Source: Bacillota bacterium (GTDB taxonomy: Bacteria; Bacillota_I; Bacilli_A; Erysipelotrichales; Erysipelotrichaceae). From it: 64,000 nucleotides of DNA. The stretch is from assembly GCA_023249475.1 (NCBI GenBank), contig JAHFCO010000008.1, forward strand, positions 1 to 64,000. Reading direction: 5' to 3'. Below, piece after piece: positions 28,886 to 36,020 of this stretch. The first letter of the stretch is position 1, and every line of letters begins with the position of its first letter. The translations under genes and the position numbers were made by a program. The notes beneath the pieces were generated by a model that made no database searches, had not been told where the DNA came from, and saw only the letters and a program-made list of their open reading frames with translations.

Positions 28886-29896
28886 TTAGCCTTTTTTTGA
28901 AATCTGGTTAGAAGTGACTCTTGGATAATTTAGGATATCGAAATCTAGAGGTATACTATCCATCGCCTTATGTGCAAAATCGAAATTACATGATTTGGAA
29001 AAGACACTTGAATAACTAGAAGCAAATTGCAGACTATTCATAGCATCGATTGTACTTTCATCCAATAAAATAACTCTATTTGAAACCCCTTTACCTCTCT
29101 TACTAAAGTTCGACTTTTCGAACAATATTAATACTAACTTTGGGGACAATGGATAATTAATTATGGACTTCTTTGAAAAAAAACCACCGTTTTTACCTTC
29201 TCCAGGTATATAAATGGCTATCGGATTATCCGAAGTAACAAAATCGCGATCTGAGTCATTATATCCAATAACAAATATATATTCTAAAAGTTTAGCTGTT
29301 ATCTCTTTGTTAGTTAATTCTTTTTCAATCATTTTAAGTGTAATTATGTTTTGAAGAGATCTGTTTTTTTGATAAATTGGCGCACTTTCGATTATGTCAG
29401 TAATTTGCTGAGAATACTCTTTCCCAACCATCATATTTTCTATTGATTCTTCAACTACTGAGAAAAGTTGATTTGTTTTGATACTTGATTCTTTGCTCCT
29501 AATATATTGCGAAGCAATAAATTGAGCTAATATTGATTTATTTTTTTGGTTTAGCCAAGAAACTCTTTTTCCACTAAAATTGCATACAGAGGGCAACGAG
29601 CATAAATCAGAGACAATTCTCGACATTGGATTTTCAATTTTGGTTTCAAAGATCTTCTCAAGGACTTGATTATCAAAACTATACTTCTCACCAAGTTGTT
29701 TTCCATAACACTTAATTACATCGTTATTATTCCAATCTATATCATAGAAGTATCTTTCACATGCAACCTTTTTTATTTCCTGATTTAGCCTTACTAATCT
29801 TGTTCGCTTATCAAATACATTAATCTTTGTTTTTCTATCATTTGTGGAAAATTGCCTTAAGTAGAACTGCGGTACATAGTGTTCTTGAATTACCAT
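28886..29896 (-). CDS. DUF4238-family protein
   Basis: 336 residues. The N-terminal HYVPQFYLRQFS, followed by INVFDKRT and ERYFYDID, is the DUF4238 signature. A later segment (FVTSDNPIAIY) matches the conserved NP motif of these proteins. Function of the family is unknown; it is patchily distributed and often lies in variable genome regions. Start at 29896 follows GGGGGATGAA; an ATG four codons upstream lacks an RBS. AT-rich codon use unlike the flanking core genes points to transfer. Confidence 0.8.
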   Translation of the reverse strand: MVIQEHYVPQFYLRQFSTNDRKTKINVFDKRTRLVRLNQEIKKVACERYFYDIDWNNNDVIKCYGKQLGEKYSFDNQVLEKIFETKIENPMSRIVSDLCSLPSVCNFSGKRVSWLNQKNKSILAQFIASQYIRSKESSIKTNQLFSVVEESIENMMVGKEYSQQITDIIESAPIYQKNRSLQNIITLKMIEKELTNKEITAKLLEYIFVIGYNDSDRDFVTSDNPIAIYIPGEGKNGGFFSKKSIINYPLSPKLVLILFEKSNFSKRGKGVSNRVILLDESTIDAMNSLQFASSYSSVFSKSCNFDFAHKAMDSIPLDFDILNYPRVTSNQISKKG

Positions 29897-30011
29897 TTCA
29901 TCCCCCATTTACTTGCATTATTGTTCTTGAAATATTCTGTGGTCTCAATATAAAGCCGTGATTGCGCGACATATCAAAGTGTAGGTATTATCCCTCTGCT
30001 ATTTATTGTGT

Positions 30012-30165
30012 GATCACGTCTCACCTTTGAAACATATGGCTGGGCTGACTTATTTTCTCGACAAAATCCTTGAAGACAATTAAAGAGAACCATCAGGAGT
30101 CTCATCTGATCACCATGTTGAAGTATCATAACCGATTCTCTTAAAAATCTAGAGTGTGAAATAAA
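30012..30165. repeat. Structured 150-bp repeat, copy 1
   Basis: Diverged direct repeat of 30821-30970. It keeps ATCACGTCTCACC at one end, ACATATG, and a folded 3' half: outer stem AGAGAA/TTCTCT (30084-30089 with 30136-30141) enclosing hairpin ATCAGG/TCTGAT with loop AGTCTCA. The third arm is weak in this copy. It lies about 100 bp past the end of the small gene at 30267. Confidence 0.75.
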
Positions 30166-30266
30166 TCGGATAATTGAGAAGTTCATATGTAAACATAGAA
30201 CTCAAATATTTGCATGCTTTCTATATACCGTAAATGGTCTCTTAAACTCTCATAGAACTTTGTATA

Positions 30267-30593
30267 CTATTTTTTCTTCTTTTGATCTTCGTAGTATTGT
30301 TTGCTATAGTCCACTACTTCGGGATGATTACCAAACATCTCTGTAAGAAATCCATACTTCTTTAAGAATGTGTCCTTCTTTTCATCTGTGTCAAAAAATT
30401 CTTCAGTTCGCTTTCCGGGTGACTTAATGTTTTCTTTATTATCAAAAAACTTCGAGCTTAGCCCTTCCCGAAACTTAACAGGGGTTCCTTTGTCAATGTA
30501 ATAGCCAGATGAGACCCCATTTATTTCGCTATCTTTTCTTAATCCATCATACTTTCCGTCAGCTAAATTTTTCAGTAAATCTTTAATAGCCAT
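30267..30593 (-). CDS. Small hypothetical protein of the island
   Basis: 108 residues, lysine-rich and hydrophilic (MAIKDLLKNLADGKYDGLR ... YYEDQKKKK), no signal or membrane segment. An RBS GGAGG lies nine bases before the ATG. Not recognised. Flanked on both sides by the structured 150-bp repeats, so gene plus repeat looks like a unit. Confidence 0.6.
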   Translation of the reverse strand: MAIKDLLKNLADGKYDGLRKDSEINGVSSGYYIDKGTPVKFREGLSSKFFDNKENIKSPGKRTEEFFDTDEKKDTFLKKYGFLTEMFGNHPEVVDYSKQYYEDQKKKK

Positions 30594-30820
30594 TCCGTGA
30601 TTCCTCCATCATGCCCTTCCCACAAATTTTCAAAACAGAACCGAGTTTTAACAACGATTTTCTTGAATTGTAAGTGAGTTGGTGCTCTGTTATCTATATT
30701 TTATCACAACAATATGAGTCCAATCGCTGATATGTCAAAACTCAATACATTCTCAATATGTGCCCATGGGAAAGCGAAAACTATCCAGAGAGATAATGCC
30801 TAAGTTAAGTCACATCACTC

Positions 30821-30970
30821 TATCACGTCTCACCAATGAGACATATGAATGTAAGGACACTCAAAGGCTAGGACAGATTGACAAAAAGTAAAAAGAACCG
30901 TCAGCAGTCTCAGCTGATCGCCATGTTGGGGATCATGGCCGGCTCTCAAGAATACTGTATCGTGAAATCA
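30821..30970. repeat. Structured 150-bp repeat, copy 2
   Basis: Contains hairpin GTCTCA-CCAA-TGAGAC (30827-30842) and a near-perfect three-way junction: outer stem AGAACCG/CGGCTCT (30894-30900 with 30940-30946, one mismatch), hairpin TCAGC-AGTCTCA-GCTGA (30901-30917), and hairpin GCCATG-N8-CATGGC (30920-30939). The loop AGTCTCA, identical in copy 1, is complementary to TGAGAC of the first hairpin, so a pseudoknot is possible. It lies downstream of the DUF1232 gene. Confidence 0.75.
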
Positions 30971-31188
30971 ATTATTCGAATACATAACAATATGAAATAT
31001 TGTACTTCATCAGCGTTGAATTCTTGATAAATCTATTAATAGAGTTTCAATTATGTTCAACCTTTCAGTTTCTCTTCTTGATGATTGTCGCTAAAGCAAT
31101 ATCACCATACGATGCAGATTCTACCAGATATTTAAATATCATGAAAAAAGCATCGTCAAATCTATTAAAATAGTTAATCCATTCTTGG

Positions 31189-31608
31189 TTAATTTGACTC
31201 TTTCTTTTCTTCGACTTTTTTGTCGATAGGATCCAATTCCTTTTCATCATAATCTCCAAACCATACATGCAACTTTGCTTTAGCGCTAGTTTTTGTATCC
31301 TCTTCAATAAACATAGCAATAGTAACAAGTGTAGCTAACAATATTGCCCAATCATCTAGTTGCCCAACAATCGGTATAGCATCAGGAACAGCGTCAAGTG
31401 GCGAAATAAAATAACCTAGAGATCCTACAATTAAAGTTTTTGCCCAATTAGGTGTCGAGGATTGTTGCAAAACATAAAAGAGCAATAATACAACATATAT
31501 TGTTTTAATTCCGAATGTCTTTGCATACTTGACAACTTTTTCTAATAGTTTTACGTCAGAATAAGCCTCTGTATACTTAGGATCACTGAGTGTTTCATTT
31601 ATTTCCAT
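31189..31608 (-). CDS. DUF1232 (YkvA-like) membrane protein
   Basis: 139 residues. The central SPLDAVPDAIPIVGQLDDWAIL matches the DUF1232 motif (SPiDLiPdfiPvlGylDD), and hydrophobic segments flank it. The family is small and of unknown biochemical role. Start at 31608 follows GAGGGG. It is in the AT-rich island between R2 and the tRNA gene, with a structured repeat downstream. Confidence 0.8.
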   Translation of the reverse strand: MEINETLSDPKYTEAYSDVKLLEKVVKYAKTFGIKTIYVVLLLFYVLQQSSTPNWAKTLIVGSLGYFISPLDAVPDAIPIVGQLDDWAILLATLVTIAMFIEEDTKTSAKAKLHVWFGDYDEKELDPIDKKVEEKKESN

Positions 31609-31823
31609 TTTATTTTCCCCTCAATTTTTCTATTTATCGAAATTATACCATATTGATAGTGATATAAGAATTTGAAATCATGTTTAATTAATTCGTACTA
31701 ATTGTAATTAATCTTTCATTTGCCCAAGTGTCTAGGTCAAATACTAATTACATGACCACATCATTTGATAATTTTCTTCTTTCATAATACTTCAGTTAAG
31801 ATTCAAGAAATGTTTAGTCCGAT

Positions 31824-32183
31824 TCACTTATACTTGCCTAAAATTTCCGCCACTTGTTGTTCTTCGATAATTCTACTACTTACAAACTCAGATAATGTTT
31901 TTTCTTTGTCCTTTATATAGACTGAATGCCATGTTAAACATGCTGTTGGAACTATATCGGTAAATGGCAACATTTCCTCTACCATCCCACCAATAGCCAT
32001 GTATTTTCGCTTAGGAAATAGAACAAAAATAAGCAATCCACTTATCGGACCCCAAATTATATCCGTAGTTCCGCCTGCAACTGGAATAAAGGCACTTAAA
32101 AGCCCTAACATATCAATCATAAACGCAAATATGAGTTTAAGATTTCTTATTTTATTGTACTTAGCTAATAGATTGCTCTTCAT
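31824..32183 (-). CDS. Small two-helix membrane protein
   Basis: 119 residues with two hydrophobic segments (about 17-37 and 44-57) and a polar C-terminus (KDKEKTLSEFVSSRIIEEQQ). GGAGG lies 11 bases before the ATG. The pattern LSAFIPVAGGTTDIIWGPISG recurs in small uncharacterised membrane proteins; the neighbouring DUF1232 gene shares the theme of a Pro/Asp-rich membrane loop. Function unknown. Confidence 0.6.
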   Translation of the reverse strand: MKSNLLAKYNKIRNLKLIFAFMIDMLGLLSAFIPVAGGTTDIIWGPISGLLIFVLFPKRKYMAIGGMVEEMLPFTDIVPTACLTWHSVYIKDKEKTLSEFVSSRIIEEQQVAEILGKYK

Positions 32184-32300
32184 TTCGTAATCATCCTCCG
32201 GTTTCTATTACTGAAATCATATGCTTTTCAAGAACAATAAAGCAACATTTTTTGAAATTGACTCAGGAATTTTTGATGTTTTCTCAAAAAGTGTTCACAT

Positions 32301-32378
32301 TTGTTCCACTTCGACAAACGGACATAAAAAAAAGCCTTTGTTTAAAGGCTTTGATTACAAATGGTGCCATCACGGAGA
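32301..32378 (-). repeat. tRNA-Thr 3'-end repeat R1 (intact gene copy)
   Basis: The 3' end of the tRNA-Thr gene with its terminator and about 25 bp beyond; matched by R2 (27228-27304, about 85 percent) and R3 (25552-25612, weaker). It is the right junction of the accessory region. Confidence 0.8.
32326..32352 (-). terminator. Terminator of the tRNA-Thr gene
   Basis: On the minus strand AAAGCCTTT-AAA-CAAAGGCTTT followed by a run of T. It lies ten bases past the CCA end. Confidence 0.85.
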
Positions 32379-32435
32379 ATCGGACTCCGAACTGAGCATT
32401 ACCATTGCTCTGTTTTACCATTGAACTATGATGGC
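32362..32435 (-). tRNA. tRNA-Thr(GGT), slightly degenerate
   Basis: 74 nt with encoded CCA. Acceptor GCCATCA/TGATGGC, D-stem GTTC/AAAC (one C-A mismatch at 13-22), anticodon stem GAGCA/TGCTC with loop ATGGTAA (anticodon GGT), T-stem CGGAG/CTCCG. The T-loop reads TCCGATT: position 55, almost always T, is C. Cloverleaf otherwise complete. It serves as insertion site for the AT-rich islands. Confidence 0.82.
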
Positions 32436-32479
32436 GTGTGCCATAATATAATAACCAAAATAGTTCAATAAATCAAGAG

Positions 32480-33040
32480 CTATAAATACTTTTGTATACT
32501 TTGGTAGACCCGGGCGATGGGGAGTCCCATGACCGTATAATAGTCCCCGACGATCCCTTTGATGAAGAGCGCGCCCTTATCTTGGATCCCGTACGCTCCT
32601 GCTTTATCCAGGCAGACTTTGGTATCAACATACTTTTTAATCTGGTCTTCCGTCAAAGGAAAGAACTCGACGTCGGTTTCGGTGAAGAATTTCTCTTCCG
32701 AACCCGGACCGATGATACTGACGCCGGTGATGACTTTATGGACGCGCCCTGAAAGTTTACGCAACATTTCCATCGCGACCGGGACTTCGACCGGTTTTCC
32801 CAAGACTTCATCGTCGATGACGACGATAGTGTCGGCACCGATGACCACGGAATCCGGATGCTTCTGAAAAACCAAATGCGCCTTGCGGTATGCAAGATCG
32901 GCCACCGCATCCCCCAGCGGCAACTCGGCATTCAAGGTTTCGTCGACTTGCGGATTGATGATCGTAAACGGAATCTCACACAAAGCCATGAGTTCTCTGC
33001 GGCGAGGGCTTTGGCTCGCCAAAATGAGTTGCTTATACAT
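32480..33040 (-). CDS. maf: Maf-family nucleotide pyrophosphatase
   Basis: 186 residues. LILASQSPRRRELM at the N-terminus and VIGADTIVVIDDEVLGKP are the Maf signatures; PLTEDQIKKYV and DKAGAYGIQDKGALFI complete the fold. Members hydrolyse non-canonical or modified nucleoside triphosphates (dTTP/UTP or m7GTP types). Marks return to core chromosome after the island. Confidence 0.93.
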   Translation of the reverse strand: MYKQLILASQSPRRRELMALCEIPFTIINPQVDETLNAELPLGDAVADLAYRKAHLVFQKHPDSVVIGADTIVVIDDEVLGKPVEVPVAMEMLRKLSGRVHKVITGVSIIGPGSEEKFFTETDVEFFPLTEDQIKKYVDTKVCLDKAGAYGIQDKGALFIKGIVGDYYTVMGLPIARVYQSIQKYL

Positions 33041-33095
33041 TGTCCCCCTCCTGACTTTACTATTATAGCGTATCCGAAATAAATGTCATGTGAAA

Positions 33096-34640
33096 TTACA
33101 CCAGATATCCAAAATCTTGCGAAATATTTTCCAGTCCGTTTGCACGCAAAACATAGCGCGTTTCGGTCACGTTCAGCAGGAAGCGTCTGTCGTGGGAAAC
33201 CGCCAGAATCGCCCCGTGGTAGTTGTCCAGCATTTCTTCGACCACGGGGAGGGTCAACGGACTGAGATTGCGCGTCGGTTCATCGAGGATCAAGAGATCG
33301 TTGTCGCCAAGCACCAACGAGACCAAGAGGATTTTCGCTTTTTGCCCTTGCGAACAGGCCGAGATCGGCTGACGCATCTCTTCTTCGGTGAACTTGAGAT
33401 TGCCAAGGTAGGTCATGATCCGCGTCTTCTCTTCCTTGGTCCCGTCTTGGGTCAGGAATTCGACCGCGGTTGACGACAAAGGCAATCGTTCGTCGTAGTT
33501 TTGCGGCATATATCCGACGCTGGTCCCTCGTTCGCGGGCTTTCTGCTGAAGATGGGCGAGGTAGGTGGTTTTACCGGATCCGTTGTCGCCGATGAGACCG
33601 ATGCGGGCACGTCCATAGATGGTGAATGCCAAGTTCTTCGACAGAACCCGGTCACCGATTTTCAACTCGGGCAACACATCGTCCAACAGGCATTTCTGAT
33701 CGTAGACCGGTTCCTTTTCCTGGAAGAACAAAGTGATCGATTCTTCCGGATCCGGCTTCTTGATTTTCTCTTCGCCATCCAGACGATCCCGTACCGCCTT
33801 GAGATTCTTGATTTTCTTCTTCAACAACCGCGCCCCCGCTGGGTCTTGGCGGCTGATGGTCGACTGGGCATGTTCGACCTTCTGATAAATCTGACGCCAC
33901 TTCTCCAGCTGCTTCTCGTATTCGGCCTTCTGCTTGCGCGAGAGCGTCGTTTGGCGTTCGATCAAGTACAGACGCGTACTCACGTATTCGTCGTACCCGC
34001 AGGACACGCAGGTCCACAGCGGCACGGTCTTACGTTGCGTCTGTTCCAAATGCAGGATGCGGTTGGCGCATCGCTTCAACAACGTCTCGTCATGGGAGAC
34101 GAAAAGGATCGGCAACGCCGTGGTCAGGATGAAGTCTTCGAACCACCGTAAGGCGGTCAGATCCAAGTCGTTGGTCGGTTCGTCCAGAACCAACAACTCC
34201 GGTTCCTTCAGCATCAACCTTACCAGCTGGATCTTGATGCGCTCCCCGCCGCTCATCCGGTCCAGCGTGTCTTCATATCGCTCTTCCGGGATGCCGACGT
34301 CCAACTTCGCCATCCATCGTTTCATTTCGGTCAGTTTCTCATAGTCGACCCATCCCTCTTCCTTCAGCACGAAGTCGATCATGGTCGTGTTCAATTCCTC
34401 TTCTTGAAGCCATTGGGGAAGATAGCCGATCCGTTTCGTATCGCCGGTGACTTTCCCTTCGACGATCAGCGTTTCAATGATCGAGGACGGTGCGGCGATG
34501 AGTTTGCAGAGGGTGCTTTTCCCATTCCCCTCTTCCCCGATGATCGCCATCTTATCCCCGGCTTGGATGGAGAAAGACAGGTCGTTGACCAAGACCCTGC
34601 CTTTGGGTGTCGTGATTGTGATGTTTTGTAGTGTTAACAT
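33096..34640 (-). CDS. ABC-F family ATPase (ribosome-associated type)
   Basis: 514 residues. Two ABC domains in one chain without membrane segments: Walker A GEEGNGKST with signature MSGGERIKIQL and LDEPTNDLD, then Walker A GDNGSGKTT with CSQGQKAKIL and LDEPTRNLSP. The linker between them is long and basic and has a Cys pair (CVSCGYDEY). ABC-F proteins bind the ribosomal E site, acting in translation or in protection against ribosome-targeting antibiotics. Start at 34640 (GAGG seven bases ahead) is preferred to the longer frame. Directly upstream is a terminator hairpin and a short leader ORF, which suggests induced readthrough. Confidence 0.9.
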   Translation of the reverse strand: MLTLQNITITTPKGRVLVNDLSFSIQAGDKMAIIGEEGNGKSTLCKLIAAPSSIIETLIVEGKVTGDTKRIGYLPQWLQEEELNTTMIDFVLKEEGWVDYEKLTEMKRWMAKLDVGIPEERYEDTLDRMSGGERIKIQLVRLMLKEPELLVLDEPTNDLDLTALRWFEDFILTTALPILFVSHDETLLKRCANRILHLEQTQRKTVPLWTCVSCGYDEYVSTRLYLIERQTTLSRKQKAEYEKQLEKWRQIYQKVEHAQSTISRQDPAGARLLKKKIKNLKAVRDRLDGEEKIKKPDPEESITLFFQEKEPVYDQKCLLDDVLPELKIGDRVLSKNLAFTIYGRARIGLIGDNGSGKTTYLAHLQQKARERGTSVGYMPQNYDERLPLSSTAVEFLTQDGTKEEKTRIMTYLGNLKFTEEEMRQPISACSQGQKAKILLVSLVLGDNDLLILDEPTRNLSPLTLPVVEEMLDNYHGAILAVSHDRRFLLNVTETRYVLRANGLENISQDFGYLV

Positions 34641-34653
34641 AGGTACCTCGCAT

Positions 34654-34675
34654 AAAAAAAGACCCGACGGTCTTT
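34654..34675 (-). terminator. Attenuator-like terminator in front of the ABC-F gene
   Basis: On the minus strand AAAGACC-GTCG-GGTCTTT with seven T residues. It ends only 14 bases before the ABC-F start codon, so it either ends coaD transcripts or attenuates the ABC-F gene itself. Confidence 0.85.
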
Positions 34676-34706
34676 CAGTGGAAAACAACAGGAAAAATCC
34701 GATGCA

Positions 34707-34748
34707 TTAATGAAGATTCGCTTTTTTCTCCGTTGGTTTTTTGTACAT
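34707..34748 (-). CDS. 13-residue leader peptide upstream of the ABC-F gene
   Basis: ATG at 34748 with AGGTGAG six bases ahead encodes MYKKPTEKKANLH and stops with TAA. It sits between a promoter (TTGAAC-17-TATCAT) and the terminator hairpin before the ABC-F gene. Short lysine-rich leader ORFs with this layout regulate several antibiotic-resistance ABC-F genes by ribosome stalling. Confidence 0.55.
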   Translation of the reverse strand: MYKKPTEKKANLH

Positions 34749-34765
34749 GTTCTCACCTGCTGGTT

Positions 34766-34794
34766 TTATGATATCAAAGATTGGAATATCGTTC
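34766..34794 (-). promoter_or_regulatory. Promoter inside the 3' end of coaD
   Basis: On the minus strand TTGAAC, a 17-bp spacer, and TATCAT, overlapping the last coaD codons and its stop. It would start transcripts just ahead of the leader peptide RBS. Confidence 0.6.
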
Positions 34795-35256
34795 AATCAA
34801 TTTTTTTGCGACGTAGGGGGAAACGAAATAACTTACGTCGCCGTGGTTCATGACGATATTCTTGACGACGGAAGAGGAGACGAACGAATGTTCGGGGCTG
34901 GAGAGCAGGAAAACGGACTCGATGTCCGGTGAAAGCATCATGTTGGCGGTCGCCTGCTGCATTTCATATTCGTAGTCCATGACGGCGCGGATGCCCCGGA
35001 TCAGGATCTTGGCGTCGATCCGCTTCGCATAATCGACCGTCAAACCCAAACTGAAATCGACGGTGACGTTGGGGAGATGCTTGATGGATTCCTTGATCAT
35101 GTCCATCCGTTCTTCCAAACTGAACGCAAAAGCTTTATCGGGGTTGACCATGATGGCGACGACGAGTTCGTCGAAAATCCCGGCAGCGCGTTCGATGATG
35201 TCCAGATGACCGTTGGTGATGGGATCGAAGGATCCCGGATAGATGGCTTTCGTCAT
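34774..35256 (-). CDS. coaD: Phosphopantetheine adenylyltransferase
   Basis: 160 residues, cytosolic, fourth step of CoA synthesis (4'-phosphopantetheine + ATP to dephospho-CoA). N-terminal YPGSFDPITNGHLDII holds the nucleotidyltransferase T/HxGH motif; RGIRAVMDYEYE and SSSVVKNI are diagnostic. Full length. It follows the TetR gene by 34 bases on the same strand. Confidence 0.97.
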   Translation of the reverse strand: MTKAIYPGSFDPITNGHLDIIERAAGIFDELVVAIMVNPDKAFAFSLEERMDMIKESIKHLPNVTVDFSLGLTVDYAKRIDAKILIRGIRAVMDYEYEMQQATANMMLSPDIESVFLLSSPEHSFVSSSVVKNIVMNHGDVSYFVSPYVAKKLIERYSNL

Positions 35257-35290
35257 GTTTCCTCCGAAGAAAAACGCACTCGAGGCGCGT

Positions 35291-35881
35291 TTAGAAGAGT
35301 CCTTTGTCTAAGATCTCGATGACTTGGTCGACCGCATGGTCGAAATCGTCATGTTCGCTGAACATGACATAGTTCAAGCCGATGAAGTTGGAAATCCCCA
35401 TCATCATATAGGCGACCACTTCCGGATCGTAATTCTTCATTTCACCCGACAATTGGGCGTTTTTGATCTGATGGATGTAGTTCTCGGCGAATTTCGCATA
35501 ATAGTCGATGAACAGTTTCTTGTCGATGTACAAGGATTCCCAGATGATGTTGTACATGTGCTTGTGTTCGCGGATGAAATCGAGATAGGCGTGCAAGCCT
35601 TTGCGTTCGGCTTCCTTGCGGGTCGTGCATCCTTTGATGTTGAGGGCGATATGCATGCGGATCTGATGGGAATACTGCAACAACAAGTAGCAATACAGAC
35701 TCAGTTTATCGGTGAAATAGATGTAGAAAGTCCCCGGCGCCACGTTGGCCAGGCTCGTGATTTCATTGATCGACGTACCGTAATACCCGTTCTTGAAGAA
35801 CAGTTGTTCCGCGGCATCGCAGATCCGATCGAGCGTTGCTTGACCGCGCTTGGTCTTTGGCTTGTTCACTAAGGATTCCAA
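35291..35881 (-). CDS. TetR-family transcriptional regulator
   Basis: 196 residues if started at the TTG at 35881, which has GAGGTGG eight bases ahead; no ATG is available. N-terminal helix-turn-helix: ATLDRICDAAEQLFFKNGYYGTS and ANVAPGTFYIYF, typical TetR. The C-terminal half is a ligand-binding helical domain of the FadR/acyl-CoA-sensing sort by length, but ligand cannot be read. It lies at the end of the acyl-CoA gene block, and a TetR-style operator (ATGAAT-N4-ATTCAT) occurs at three promoters of that block; this is the natural candidate regulator. Confidence 0.88.
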   Translation of the reverse strand: MESLVNKPKTKRGQATLDRICDAAEQLFFKNGYYGTSINEITSLANVAPGTFYIYFTDKLSLYCYLLLQYSHQIRMHIALNIKGCTTRKEAERKGLHAYLDFIREHKHMYNIIWESLYIDKKLFIDYYAKFAENYIHQIKNAQLSGEMKNYDPEVVAYMMMGISNFIGLNYVMFSEHDDFDHAVDQVIEILDKGLF

Positions 35882-35941
35882 AGCGTCCACCTCGACTTTC
35901 TTTGTTATTTTACCATCTTTCCACAATTTTCACAATTTAAT

Positions 35942-36015
35942 CGTGCCGTATAACGACTGGACATGGCGGACAACATGACACAATTTTTAGAGGACAACAT
36001 TCGTTGTACGGCACG
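35942..36015. repeat. Long inverted repeat between hydrolase and tetR
   Basis: CGTGCCGTATAACGA (35942-35956) and TCGTTGTACGGCACG (36001-36015) match 14 of 15, the odd pair being G-U in RNA. Between them ATGTTGTCC occurs twice on the minus strand, 13 bp apart. The T-tail of a terminator is missing. It may control tetR expression. Confidence 0.6.
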
Positions 36016-36020
36016 GTCCG

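Noticed and set aside
29974-30186. Minus-strand frame of 70 codons over repeat copy 1
   Set aside because: No RBS, and copy 2 of the repeat does not keep the frame; the structure explains the sequence better.
30012-30970. Repeats as integron attC sites
   Set aside because: The gene-repeat order is cassette-like, but I find no paired RYYYAAC and GTTRRRY core sites at the repeat ends and no integron integrase in the window.
31065-31328. Minus-strand frame overlapping the DUF1232 gene
   Set aside because: It overlaps a recognised gene in another frame and has no RBS; its poly-Lys sequence is a shadow of AT-rich DNA.
25300-32300. CRISPR array in the AT-rich region
   Set aside because: No regularly spaced identical short repeats are present; only the two 150-bp copies and the tRNA-end copies.
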